Part shown: piece after piece, positions 21,916 to 34,100 of the stretch | How the letters are laid out: every line of letters starts with the position of its first letter | Numbering within the stretch: position 1 is the stretch's first letter | Source of the DNA: Aptenodytes patagonicus | Taxonomy: Eukaryota > Chordata > Aves > Sphenisciformes > Spheniscidae | Direction of reading: 5' to 3' | Assembly (NCBI RefSeq): GCF_965638725.1 | Contig: NC_134958.1 | Coordinates: 22,103,964 to 22,167,963, forward strand | DNA length: 64,000 nt | Notes under the pieces: generated by a model | The model's database searches: none | What the model was told of the DNA's origin: nothing | The model's input: the letters and a program-made list of their open reading frames with translations, nothing else | Made by a program: the position numbers and the translations under genes

Positions 21916-24199
21916 AAATTCTTGAGCGTCTTCCTGCTACCTAAGGGTGGATGCGTGCTGTGCCTCCCAAATAGGGATTGGAAAATCGGTTACGGCACTA
22001 ACTGGAGCGGAGGAAATGCTTGTAGGGGTTTGATTCTCCTCTGCGCGCCGAGGTGCTTCAGTCCCTCCCCTCTTACCCAGCCCAAGCCCGCTCTGCGAGC
22101 ACCGGCTGCTGCCTTTCCCCGCTTCTAGCGGGGATGAAACGATTGTACTCACCGTCCCCGGGTTGTTTTCCAAAGGGAGATTAAAAGGCCAGAGCGGGAC
22201 CGCTCTCGCCGTGGAGGGGGGGAGATGAAATATCGGGCTGAACACGGCGCTGGGGAGTCTCCTCCCGGCCGTCCCCCCAGAGGAGGGCCCGTATCCAGGA
22301 GGAGATACCGAGAGCGGGGATGGCTGCCCGCAGATAGTGGGGGCACTTCTATCCTGTCCTCGCACCCCCCGTTTTTCCCAGAAAAACGCTTGTTTCTGTG
22401 CCAAGCGCGTGGGCTGCGTGCGATCATCTGGCCGTGCAGCCGCTATCGATTATACCAGCGGGCAGCAGGAACTGTCCTAGCTGCGGCCCGAGCTGGCTGT
22501 GGGAGGGGGCTGGCCTCGGCTCCCCCTCCCCGGGAGGGGAGGAAACGGCACCCCGGCTCCGCAGCATTCGGATGTGGCCGAGCGTGCCGCGGGCTTTTTC
22601 AAACGGCTGCTTATTTTATTATTTTTATTTGTCGGTTTGTCGGTTGTTTTTTCTTTCAGCATGTGAAGCAACTGGCCCAGGGGAAGAGGACAGACGCCTG
22701 GACTGCCCTGTCCTCCCCGTCCCTCGAAGGCTCTGGGCTGCTCCGGCTGCGGGTTCCCCTTACGCTTCGGCCTCACCGGCTGGCGAAGGACCGCAGGGAG
22801 AGCCCCGGCCGGGAGACCGCATCCAGCCTCCTATCAGCGTAGTTTTCCTTCCGTCAGGCAATTAAACCCGGAGGTGGGCAGCTGGATGTAAGATTTGTGC
22901 ATCCCTCAGGGCAGAGAAAGCTGCAGCTCAGGTTACCGCCTTCCTGCTGCCCTACAGCAACCTCCCAAGGTCCTCCAGCCAAGGGAAGGGAGTGGGCAGG
23001 AGAGAAAATACAGCTGAAGGGGGGCTGCCTTCAGCTGCTTGCTCTGATCGATGGAGGAGCCCGGGAGGGAAGCGACTGCAGCTTCTGCCGGCTCCAGATG
23101 ATGCCGCATAGTTTCCCTTTTAAAAGCGTGAGCTGGGCTGGAGAAATAAATATTTGCGTTACAATTCCTGTTGGAAACGAAAGGCTGTGTTTGGAGAGAG
23201 GGTGTCAAACGGAAGTCACCGGGGCCAGCGCAGTTTGTTGCTGTGACTGTTTTATTTGCTGGGTGCGATCCGGCTCCCAGCTGTTCCCTGCCCTGCTCCC
23301 GACTGGAACAGTCGGCAGCTTCGGCAGTGACCGAGGAGGGGTCACCCCCCCCCCCCCCCCCCCCGCCCCCCCCTCAGGGGTCTCAATTTTAGTCCGGGGC
23401 AGGGGAGCTGAGCGGGCAGCTCAACCCGTGGAGGGGGCCTGGGGCTCTGGGGGACAGCCAGCCAGCCCTCGAGCCCGCATCCAGCGCGGGGCCCAGCCGC
23501 TTCCCTCTGCCCTTTCTTCCATTTTCTCCGAGTTAGGTGCAAAGGCTCCGGCTGCGGGCACGGTGCCAACGCAGTCCTCCTCGGCTGAACAAAATGTCCC
23601 CCCGTCCCGGGGCCTGGCTTTGCGGTGGGGCCGCCGCTTTGCGGCACAGGGCCCTGCTCTCCGGGGTCCCCGTTCCTTCCCGGCGGCCCCTCCGGAGGAG
23701 CACGGGGGCTCTCCATCCGGGCGCTGACACCTGTGCCCAGCTGGGGAACGCTCTCCGGGGAATTGCAGAGGAGGGAGAGCAAAGAAACGGCTGGAAATCC
23801 CGGGCTCCCGTTTGCGCAGCGGGAGGCCGCACGCCTGCCCCTCCTGCCCGCGGGGGAAGGCTGGGAGGCAGAGGCTGAAGTACCGGCAAGGGAGGACGCC
23901 GCTGCCACGAGCTGCCGGGAAGGGCTGGCGGGAGAGGCGAGGCCGCGTGCTGCGGCAGCGGGGCTGCTCCGGGGAGCCGATCCTCGGGGCAGGCTGACTG
24001 CTCCCGTCCCGGGGTCGCTGCTCACGCGGTTTGGAGGTACCAGCACACGTCCAGAATAAAAAAAAAAAAAGGCTGATTTGGGGCCCCGGGGAGCTTTGCT
24101 GGGTGGTGGGCTCGCACAAATACACAGCACGGCCTCTGGGTTTCCTTGAAGGTCCCTCGTAAGCCTGGGCGCAAAGGTGTCCCGGGCTGGAAGGCAGAG
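21916..24199. other. SNUPN-PTPN9 intergenic region
   Basis: GC-rich spacer between tandem genes. It includes a nearly unbroken C run at 23345-23372. A good-looking acceptor at 22651-22659 is followed by a frame open to 22842 and an ATTAAA at 22861-22866, which could be an alternative terminal exon or a non-coding transcript. No recognised protein is encoded. Confidence 0.55.
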
Positions 24200-24638
24200 C
24201 CCCGGGGGTCTTCAGGCGCCCTTTTCCAGCGCTGCTGCCCCTCCCTCGCCTCCCGGCTTGCCCTTCTCCCCTCGGCGGGCAGCGCCGGTGGACGGCGGGC
24301 AGGGCTGCCTGCCACCATTTTAGCGGCGGCAGCGGTGCTACCGCCTGCCGAGGCTGTAACCGAAGCTGGGGGGATGCCGGGGAACGCGACGCCCTCCCGG
24401 GCAGAGCCGAGCCAGCCCGGGGAGGGGAGGGGAGGGGAGGGGAGGGGAGAGGCAGGGCTCCGCCGGCTCCTCCGTCTCCATCCCGGCAGCTGCCAGGGCC
24501 GCTGCCCTCGCTGCTGCCGGCCCGAGAAGCGGCGGCGCCCCCCGCTCCCCCCCCTTCCCCCCGCGCCGGGGAGGGCTTCCTGTCCCCCGCCTTCCCCTGG
24601 CCGCCTGCCCGCCTCCCTCCCGCCGCCCGGCGGGGCCG

Positions 24639-24706
24639 GCCGAGCCGAGCCGAGCCGAGCCGAGCCGAGCCGAGGGGAGGGGAGGGGAGGGGAGGGGAGG
24701 GGAGGG
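24639..24706. repeat. Adjacent (GCCGA)n and (GGGGA)n pentanucleotide arrays
   Basis: About seven GCCGA units pass directly into about six GGGGA units. A second GGGGA array lies at 24419-24450. The two motifs differ by two substitutions, so one may derive from the other. Confidence 0.85.
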
Positions 24707-25008
24707 GGCTGCGGGCGCTTCCTGCCGCCGCCCCCGCCGGGGCAGAGCGGAGCGGAGCGGAGCGGGGCGGGGAGCTCAGCCCAGCCCGGCCCGGCCCGGC
24801 CCAGCCCAGCCGAGCGGCGCTTCCCCGGGGCGAGCGAAACTTCCCGGGGGGGCTGCGAGAGAGAGAGATTTGATTACTATTATTATTATTTTAAAATTTA
24901 TTTTAAATTTTTCGGTACTTTCGGCGGGGACCCCGGGGCGGAGCCGCTCTCGCCGAGCCTGCGGCGGCCGGGAGGGGCCGGTGCCCGCAGAGCCGCCGGT
25001 CCCCGGGG

Positions 25009-25038
25009 ATGGGCTCCGGCGGGGCGCCCGCCGCCTAG
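25009..25038 (+). promoter_or_regulatory. PTPN9: Candidate uORF in the PTPN9 5' leader
   Basis: A nine-codon frame (MGSGGAPAA, stop TAG) ends 64 bases before the PTPN9 ATG in a different frame. It matters only if transcription starts upstream of 25009, which is likely but not shown. Confidence 0.4.
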
Positions 25039-25102
25039 CCCGCCTCGGTCCGGCTCGGCCCCGGCACGGCCCGCCGGGGGCAGCGGGGCCGCGCCGAGCA
25101 GC

Positions 25103-25135
25103 ATGGCCGCGGAGCTCAGCGCCGAGGAGGAGCAG
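25103..25135 (+). CDS. PTPN9: PTPN9 coding exon 1
   Basis: Eleven codons, [11 protein letters not shown], ending at the donor CAG followed by GTAGGT. They align with human MAPELTPEEEQ. The next exon starts [12 protein letters not shown], exactly as in human, so the join is secure. Confidence 0.9.
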
Positions 25136-28100
25136 GTAGGTCCCCGCCGGGCTCCCCTTCCCCGCGGCCGGGCCGGGCCGGGCCGGGCTGGGCTGGGCAG
25201 GGCGGGACCCCGTGCGCTGCCCCCCTCCCCGTTTTTTGGCTACCCCCGGTTGCGGCGCTGTTTTTCGCCAGCGGGGCGGTTCTCCCCAAGAAAAGCCCCA
25301 TCTGCAAAGTCGTCCTCCTCCCCCCCCCCCCCCCCCCCCCCAAATCTGGGCAGCTCCTCATCCGCGTAGCCCCCCCATCTGCAAAGCCCCCCCACCCGCA
25401 CAGCCCCCCGTGTCGACAGAGCTGGCCGCGCAGCGCGCACCCCAAAGGCCTTTGCAGGGCCTGCGCCGTGGGTGCCAGGGTAAAGCAGGGGTGCTGCAGT
25501 GTGGGGTTGGGGTCATGCTCCCCCAAACTGGCGTGTCCCCCCGGGCGCCGGCGGCCTCTCCTCGCAGGCCTCCCCCCCGTGGGCAGGCTGGCGTGGGGAT
25601 GCGTGTGCACGCGCTTCCCACGCCCCAGGCCTCCCGTGACGTCCCGGCTTCCTCCGCCGGCCTTGCGTCACCGCGGGAGGATGTTGCTCAGCTCGGGGAG
25701 TGGGGCCGATAACCCAGCCGGGGCGCGTCGGATGGCGAGAGCAACCTCTGGCTCTCCCCTCCTTTGTCCTCATCCCCGGGGATGCCCACCCGGCTCTGCA
25801 TCTGCGCCCTGAGCCACGTCCGCCGGGCTCCCCGCCGGACGGGGAAGCGGAGCCCGGGAGCCGGGGCTGGGCACGCTGCCGGAGGCTGCCTCGAAGCCAG
25901 GCTCCCCTCAGCCCCGCGGTGATGCTCGGGCTGGCCGAGGGCACGGCGTCGCATCCGCCGCCTTGCTGGCCTCGGGGGCCGCAATGCGAAGGCGGAAGGG
26001 AGCGGATGGTCAGTTTTCTGTTTGGTTGTTGGGTTTTCTTTTTTGAAACATCCTTCATTTCTACCGGAGGGTTTTAGGAGGGTTGGTACGGAGACCTCGG
26101 CTTCCCAAAACCCCCATGCCCCCGCAGGGAGTGCTCGCCCAGAGCTGGAAGAGTCCCTCCTGCAGCCCGCGCTGGTGCTCGGGAAATGCAGTGCTCCCAG
26201 GCTTTTCTCCTCCACCACACCTCCCTCTTATCAGCGCCGCTCCCGGGAGCGGTACTGCTATCTCCAGGGTAATAAAATCTCAAGGAGTGGGAGGTGTTCG
26301 TGCCCCATGTCCCCGCCGGTGCCTGTGATTTGCGTTTCCCCTGCGTCGTGGAGGGGGCAAAGCTTCCGGCAAACGCGGCTTTAGAAGACCCTGCTCTGGC
26401 AGGGAGCTTGGTTTGCAGCGAGAGCCGTGGCTGGGCTCCCCCAGCCGGCGTCCTGGGAGAGGGATCCGAGATGTTTGGTTTGTGGGGGAATATTGGATGG
26501 AGAAGATGAAGGGATATTTGCAGTAACGGCTCCAGGTTTGGACCATCAGACTGGGGGGTGGGAAGGCTGCCCTCCGTGCTGCCCCTCGATGTCTTGGAAG
26601 CCAAAACAGTGGAAGTTTCTCTCTTTTCACGGGTAAGTGCTGGTTGGGGCTGGGACATCCCCTTCCTGCCATCCCTTCATCCTCTTCGGGACCATCAGGA
26701 TTTCCTCCGCGCGCTCCGCTCTCCCCCATTACCAACAGCAAGCCGGGGGGGGGGGAATTCACCCCTCCCCGCTCCCTGCCAGCCTTGGGACATCTCCTGC
26801 TCCGTAGGATCTCCACAGTTCCCTCCCCAGCCTATTCCAGAGGGACCAGAGGAGCCAAACCGATTTTCCTTGGGGGTTTTCAGCCCAGCTGCAATTTTTG
26901 CAGGACTTATTTCCCCCCGCCGGGCTGAAGGAGGAGGACAGATTTGCTGCCTGCGCAGCCCGGGGGAGGAGGGCTTGAAGAGCCCCCGTGTTCCTGCAGC
27001 GGTGGCTTTGTCACCACCCTGCCCCGGCACAGCAAAGCGGGGACTTCGATGACGCCAGCGCTCCAAAGACCAGCATTGTTCCAAACGCCCGGCCGCGGAC
27101 CATTTTGCTCGCAGCGCTGCCGTCGCTTGCAGAAACGGGGCTTCTTGCTGCGGCTCTGGGTCACAGGCTTCGTTTTCGGCACGTGGAGCGATCGCTGCCG
27201 CGCTCGGCTCAACACCTGTATAAATCCGTGTAGGAGCGGGGCCAGAAACGATGGTGAGACCCGGTGGAGTGTGCAAGGGGGGGCAGAGCTACGGCTGATA
27301 TTGATGCTCAGCTCAGTAACTCCTAGCTCGCCTGCCGTTGAACGCCGGCACTGGTAAGTTTTGGGATTTAGTTTTGCTCCCGAAGAAAGCAGGGGAAAGC
27401 TGGAATTCCTGGCTAAGCCGCCCTGCAAAGCCAGCGCTTGTTCTCCCGGGTCTTCCCCCTTGCGAAAAAACCCCAGCATCCCTTGTGATGGGTGCTGGAA
27501 GTGGGATCGCGTGAAGTGTGATGGGTTAGACGTTGAGGAAGGAGACGTGAGCCACACGTTGCATCCTCTCCCCGCTGCCACCGTGCCCCTCGGGGCGTCC
27601 TTCCCATCATCTCGGGGCATCTTTCCCATCTCAGAGCGGCGTCGGCTCCGGGCTCCGTCCGAGGGTGGTGGCTGTGTGCCTGGCGCTCGTCCCTGTGCCA
27701 TCCCGCACGTGCTGGGGAAGGAACGGCTCTGCTGTTATTTCGGGTTTGCATCTCCAGCCCAGCCCGAGCATTTGGGCGGCCAGGGGCTCCGGGGGACTCC
27801 CTGGCGAAGGGGGAGTACGGCCGGTGAGGTTCCCCATCTTAGCTTATGGATAGGATATATTTCTGTATACGTACACGTGGATGTGTGTGCTGTGTTAAGG
27901 CTGAAGATGGTTTCTGTGTTGCCCCATTTGTTTTCCTGTCCCTCTTCAACGGAGGAGAAATCGTTAGATATTTGGGCCATGAAAGAGTTGCTTTTGTTTT
28001 GGCGAAGTGGAGGCTGTTTGGAGATGAAGCCGTGGGGATAAAGGTGTCCCGTAAGTACAGCTCCCAGGAAAAGCTCCCGCTGGCTGCTGCCTGGGAATTA

Positions 28101-31100
28101 GGAATGTGAGGCAGGGGGGTGTATAACGCCCTGTCTCCTTTGCTCCCCCCTTTGCCCGCTCCCCTCCAGTCCCTTGCCCCCAGCAATTGCAGAGGTGGGG
28201 GGACCGATGCGGCTTGCCAAACCGTAGCCGGTTGACCGTGGCACATCGCCGCGCCGGGAGGGCTCGCGACGTTTAAAGGGGATTTTTGCAAGGGCTTGGA
28301 GCTGGGCTATCGAAATCCGCTTTCACATTCCTCCCAGCGCTGTTGGCGGCAGATCCAGCCCAATGCTGTGAGTTCCCTCCCGGCTGGTGCTCGCCCGGCC
28401 GCTCTGCGGGACTCCGATACCAAGTTAGGGAGCTTCTGGCTGCGACGTGCTGGGGGTCTGGGCTGGCCCTTAGCGGCTTCCAGCAGCTGGGCGAGCTGGT
28501 ACCCCTTCCAGAAACGCCTGCTGCGATGCCAGGCGGGCTGCGGGGAGACCCCTCGGATAAGCCGGGCTCCTTCGGCTTGTCCCATGAGAGGTGCTTGCTG
28601 CCCCTGCCGAGCCTCGCGCTGCCGATAAACCCCGGCCCTTCGCTTCCTCCCGTCGGAAGTCATTAATGCCAACGAGCTTTTCTGGCTGAATAGTTCCCAG
28701 TTACTCCGCCGTGACATCCAACACCGCTGCCTTCCCGCGCTCCCTGCTCGAGAGCCGGCCTTCAGTGCTCACCGTCCCTCCTCCTCTTCCTCGCGCTGTC
28801 ATCGTCATCCTCCACTCTTGCGAGGATGGAAACTCCTCCGTTTTGGGGTGCGCCCGGGTGGGAGCGCGGAGCGTTTCGGGGACCCCCTCCATCCTGCCCG
28901 CATCCTTTGAGCGGTACGTGGTGGGAGGCTGGGCCGTGCTGCCCCGTCTCTCTCGGGGTGCCTGTGTGGGACAAGGGGGTCAATATGCGGCAGAAAGCAA
29001 AGCTGCTTTCATTAGCACAGGCGTTCAGAAACCCCGAGCCCACACAGCTTGTAAAAGTAATACGTTTTGGGGTTTTTTTCCGCTTGCCTTCGAGGCTTTA
29101 AGCCTGCCGGGAGGTTGCAGGTTGGGTTTTGAAACTCTGCTCTGTCAGCGCTTGGATTGGAAAAGTGTCTTTCTCGGTGTCTCATGGTTTCGGGTGCGTG
29201 CGGTGCCAGTGCTCTGGGAGGGGAGCGCGCTCGTGGGGATGTCCCTGGCGTGTTATGGGACCGTGGGCTGTGGGGAGCAGTGGGAGCGTCCTGGGACCCC
29301 CCTGGACTGAACCCTTCTCGTCTGGTCTTCTTCGGCTGTGTGAAACTGGCCTTACTGGGTGAGCTGGCCCATGTCCTGTAGCACGTTGAAGCATCAGCCC
29401 TCGATGCCCGTCTTGCTCATTACCCGTGTTCACACGGCCGGGTTCGCTGCTCTGTGGCAGAGCTGCAGCCCCGGGAGGCCGCTGCCGGCTGATGGGTTCC
29501 CGCTGCACCCGGGCTGCTGTGTCTGAACGAGAGTTTGCTGCCTGTAAAGTCCTCCTTTTGCTCCCCCTCTCCCTTCCACGAGTCCCCCCCAGCCCCAAGG
29601 CCGTTTTTCCAATGCCAGCACTCCTACCACTTGCTTCCCTCCCTGCGCTGGTGTTGCCTCCATCTCCATCCCCACTGCCCTTACCCTCTTTCCCGGTACC
29701 TGCTGTAGAGCTCCCTGCTTTAGCCCGAGGAGCTGCTGGGTTTGCCGAGCCGTGCTCAGCCCCTGCCTGCGCACCGAGGACTGTGTAGCTCCCACGGTGA
29801 CCAGGGATGCTCCTCGGGTGTTCCTCCTCCTCCCATCTCACCCGTCGCCCCTCATCTCTCCCGCAGGCGACCAAGCAGTTCCTGGAGGAGATCAACAAGT
29901 GGACGGGCCAGTACAATGTGTCCCCGCTGTCCTGGAACGTGGCCGTCAAGTTCCTTATGGCCCGCAAGTTCGACGTCCTGCGGGCCATCGAGCTCTTTCA
30001 CTCCTACCGGGTAAGCGAGCGGGGCCGGGTCCCCCCCGGCCAAGGGCTTTCCACGCTGTGAGAGATCTCTGGTCCCAAGAAGACCCTCCCCTTGCTTTTT
30101 TTCTTTCCCAACCCTCCCTTATGGGTTTTAGCCGGCTGGAAAATCCTTTCTCAGCCAAGGCGAGTCACCATGGAGATCTCGCCGACCCCAATCTCCTCCC
30201 CTCCGCTGAGAGCAGCGTGCGTGCTCACAGGGTGCCCTCCCGGCTGGCCTGCAGAGCATCCCCCCAAATATAAAGGGTATATATGCATATATACCTTTCC
30301 CATCCCGGTTTTGCAAAGCTGCTTTTCCCCGTGCTGGGAGTTGTGGTGCTGCAGCCGGTTGCAATCCCCTGCTGGAAAATGGGGCTGTGGAGCGGAGGTT
30401 TCCCTGCTGGGGCTTCCCTCGGAGGGCTGGGTGCCCCACGGGGACATGATGGTGGGTGGAGGGCTGGGGTGCCCGTGCCAGCCGTCACGCCAGCTCCCTG
30501 CCCGCAGGAGACGCGGCTGAAGGAAGGCATCGTGAAGCTGAAGCCTCACGAGGAGCCGCTGCGCTCGGAGCTACTCAGCGGCAAGTTCACCATTCTGGTA
30601 GGTGGAGGTGTCGCCCCCGAATTACCCCACCTGGGTGGCTCGTCCCGGCTCCGCTCCGCGCGGGCGTCCTCGGGTGCCGTGGGAGCCTGACCTTGTTTCT
30701 TCGCCAGAGCGTGCGGGACCCCTCGGGAGCCTCCATCGCCCTCTTCACGGCCAAGCTGCACCACCCCAGCAAGAGTGTGCAGCACGTGGTGCTCCAGGCG
30801 CTCTTCTACCTGCTGGACCGAGCGGTGGAGAGGTGAGCCGGGGTACCATGTCTTACGGTGGTGGGTCCCCGGGGAGCCCCTTCCCTCCCAGGGGTGAGGG
30901 GAGATGCTCCTGCTTGCTGAGATTTTGATGAAATCCCTCCGAAAGGCTTCGCAGGGAAAAGATGTGCCGTCTCTCCCATGAATGTGAATTCCTGAAGGTG
31001 AAATTGTGGCTGAGTCTGTCTGCGTGCCTCCGGGTGTCCCATCTCTGGTTACGGAAGAGAAGGGGGTCACGGCTCCCCATGGCTTGAAATTCCCTGTCTT

Positions 31101-34100
31101 CCTCTGGTTTGAATTCAAGCCAGTCATCCCCATGGAGGCATTCAGCAAAATCCCCCGAGCCCTGAACCAGGCTCTTCGCAGCCTTTCCCTGCCCATGTCC
31201 AGGTTTCAGTTTAGCAAAGCCCCTGATTCCTGCAGGCTTCGGCCGGGGAGGAGGCAGCCCCGCCGCCGGCGAGACGTAACATGAGCCCTGCCAAAAATAT
31301 AAAGCCGGGATGTCCCATTCATCCTGCTGGGCTCTTTCCATTTCTGAACTTGCCCATCATGGGCGGTGCAGCTGAGACAGGCTTAAGACATGAGCCAGGC
31401 TTAAATAAGGGTTGTAGGAAGAGGAGTTGGAGCAGCTGGGAAATGCAGAAACAAGCTTTGGGTCTGTGAGTCCTTCTGGAAGCACAGAAGGGGATTTTTT
31501 GGGGGTCAGCAAGCTGAAGATGAGGTTAGCGTGGGGCAGATCTGCTCATGCAGGAGCCGAGCAGTTGGTTGTTGCAGGGTTGACGTTGCTCTTTCCCCCC
31601 TCTCAGCTTTGAAACCCAGAGGAACGGGCTGGTGTTCATCTACGACATGGCGGGCTCGCAGTACACCAACTTCGAGCTGGACCTCAGCAAGAAGATCCTC
31701 AACCTGCTGAAGGTAACGGCTGGGGGTGACCCAGTGTCCGGGGATGTCACGCGGGCCAGTCGCTCAACGAGTACGTGAAGTCCTGTGGTTTTGGCATAAA
31801 TTCTCGTGCCAGACCACGCTGACCACGTCTGGGATGAGGAGCACCGGCTCCAGCCCCGTAGGACCTCAGGAAGGCGTTGGGAGCCTGCCAGGCTGGACCC
31901 GGCCGGGGCTGCGTTGTCCTGTGGGTGGGAGGGGATCAGCTGTCCCCGTGCCGGATTCCTCTCGCAGCTGCTGGCAGCGCTTTTGGGAAAACAGATGCAA
32001 ATTATTTTTTAATCGTGCTGGCATTTTGTGCCTCCTCCCTTCTCCGGAAAAAAGAAATAACAGTAAATATTGGCCAGGGTGTGTTCTCCATACAAATCCC
32101 AGCTCCCAGGCTTCACCTCTCCCCGGTTGAGCCAAACCCTCTGCCTACCTAATCCCAAGGAAATAATTTGTTTCCGTATCAGAGCATAAAAATAAGCGCG
32201 GCCGTGGGCTGCCGGCTCTGTGCGAGGCACGCTTCGGATGCGGCATTGCCACCTCGGGGTTCCTTTGCTGGTCGTCACCTCTACTGGGACGTGTGTGTGT
32301 GTCCCCCCCCACCCTGGCAGAGCGCGGAGAGGGACTGGTTCCTTCCCGGCGGCATGGATCTGACCCCCTCCTGCCCGCAGGGTGCCTTCCCGGCTCGGCT
32401 CAAGAAGGTTTTCATCGTGGGAGCACCCATGTGGTTTCGCGTGCCCTACTCCATCATCAGCCTGCTGCTGAAGGAGAAGCTGCGGGAGCGGGTGAGCGTG
32501 CCCACCCCCCACCCCCCCCCCAGCACGGGACCCTCGGCAGGGAGGGCTGAGGCTGTTTTCCCTTTGGGACAGGCTGCACCCCTCAGCCCCGTCCGCTGGA
32601 AGCTGCTGAGCCTAAATCCGTGGGAAACGGAGGCTTTCTCAGCCTGTTTCGTAGGGGCTAAGCTGTTTCAGTATTTTCAGCAAATATCTGAGCCCCTTTT
32701 GAAATCGCCTTCGATTTCTTCCTCTGCGGCGAGGCTGCCAGCAGCAGCAAGTGGAGGCAATGGTAAATGATTAAAGGGAAGGGAAACCTCTGCTGAGCAC
32801 GCAGGAGAAGAGGGGAACTTACATACCTGCGCTCAGGCCCTATCTGGCAAAGCCAAAAATACCTAAAGCAGTATCCTCAGCGGTGCTGCTGATAGAGCCC
32901 GTTTCCAGCCCGATGTCTCCCTGGGCTGGACTTTGCCCCTCTGCTTTTGGGAGGAGCTCGGAGCCACTTGCAAATTAGGAGCTGGGTGTCGGTGTGGGCT
33001 CCTGTGGGGTACGAGGGAGGGCCAGGCCCTGACCCACCGCTGGTGTTCCCCTGGGTGCCCTCCCGGGACAGGGGAGGAAGGGGGAAGACCCCGATGCTGT
33101 TGGGGGGAAATCTCCGGGCTCCATCGGGACCGCGCCAGACCGTTGGCATCCCTGTCCCCGTCCCCAGCGAACAGTCTCCATCTTTCTGGGAGTCACCCCT
33201 GCTCCTCCTCTTCCTCCCGCAGGTGCAGATGGTGAAGATGTCGGAGCTGAAGGAGCACCTGCCCCGGGAGTGCCTCCCCGAGTACCTCGGGGGGTCCCTC
33301 AAACTGGACCCTCTGAGCTGGAACTGCCGGTTCCTGCCCCAGCAGAACGGGCACCCCGACCCCCTGGACGAGCTCATCCTGGTGCCGCTGGTGGCCCCCA
33401 AAGATAACGGCTCCGTCCACGTTCCTGGGCCCAAGTCCATCACCCTCCAGGAGCTGCTGGATCACGTCAGCCACAAGCAGAAGCGGGGCATCTACGAAGA
33501 GTATGAAGATATTCGGCGCAGGAGCCCAGCCGGCACCTTTGTCTGCTCTTTGTGAGTCGGGGGGAAGGAGCCGGGTACGGGCCAGCATGGGGGCCCCCCT
33601 CTCTCGCTCCAAAAAAGCTGGGTCCCCCCTCCTCCCCGCGCTTCTGCTGCTCGCTGGTGGCCCATCTGCCTCTTTGGGGTGCGGTGCTTTGGGTTAGCAA
33701 TGGAGACCCCTGGCCTAGTGATGCTGCGAACCCCCTTTGCGGCTCCCGCAGCTGCTGTGGGTAGGAGGGAGCTGCGCAGGGGACAGCGGGGACGAGGACC
33801 TGGCCGGGACTTCGCTTCCCGAGGCTTTGGCCAGGTGATGGCAGCAGAGCCCAGGCTACGGACGCCGGAGGCTTGTGCAGAGGGAGGGATGCTGCCTTTC
33901 CTTTCCAGCCTGGAAAACATTCCTGCTTCTCTTTCCCCCTCTCCCCTGCCTCCCAGGGCACCCTACAACCAGGAGAAGAACCGGTACGGGGACGTGCCCT
34001 GCCTGGACCAAACCCGTGTCAAGCTGGCGAAGCCGTACAGCCGCCCGGAGGTGAGCCAGCCCGGGATGGAAGCTCGAGGTCCCGCCTGGAGCCGCTGCAG

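Larger units (their letters stand above)
24200..25250 (+). promoter_or_regulatory. PTPN9: PTPN9 CpG-island promoter
   Basis: The island contains the PTPN9 start codon. It carries three pentamer arrays: GGGGA at 24419-24450, GCCGA at about 24639-24673, and GGGGA again to 24706. GCGGA repeats lie at about 24745-24770. An AT-rich island with ATT repeats lies at about 24870-24912. No TATA box is evident; the transcription start cannot be fixed from sequence. Confidence 0.7.

Noticed and set aside
24146-25369. 407-codon frame containing the PTPN9 start
   Set aside because: The region before 25103 is pentamer repeat and CpG-island DNA, and after 25135 it runs into intron 1. Only [11 protein letters not shown] is conserved.
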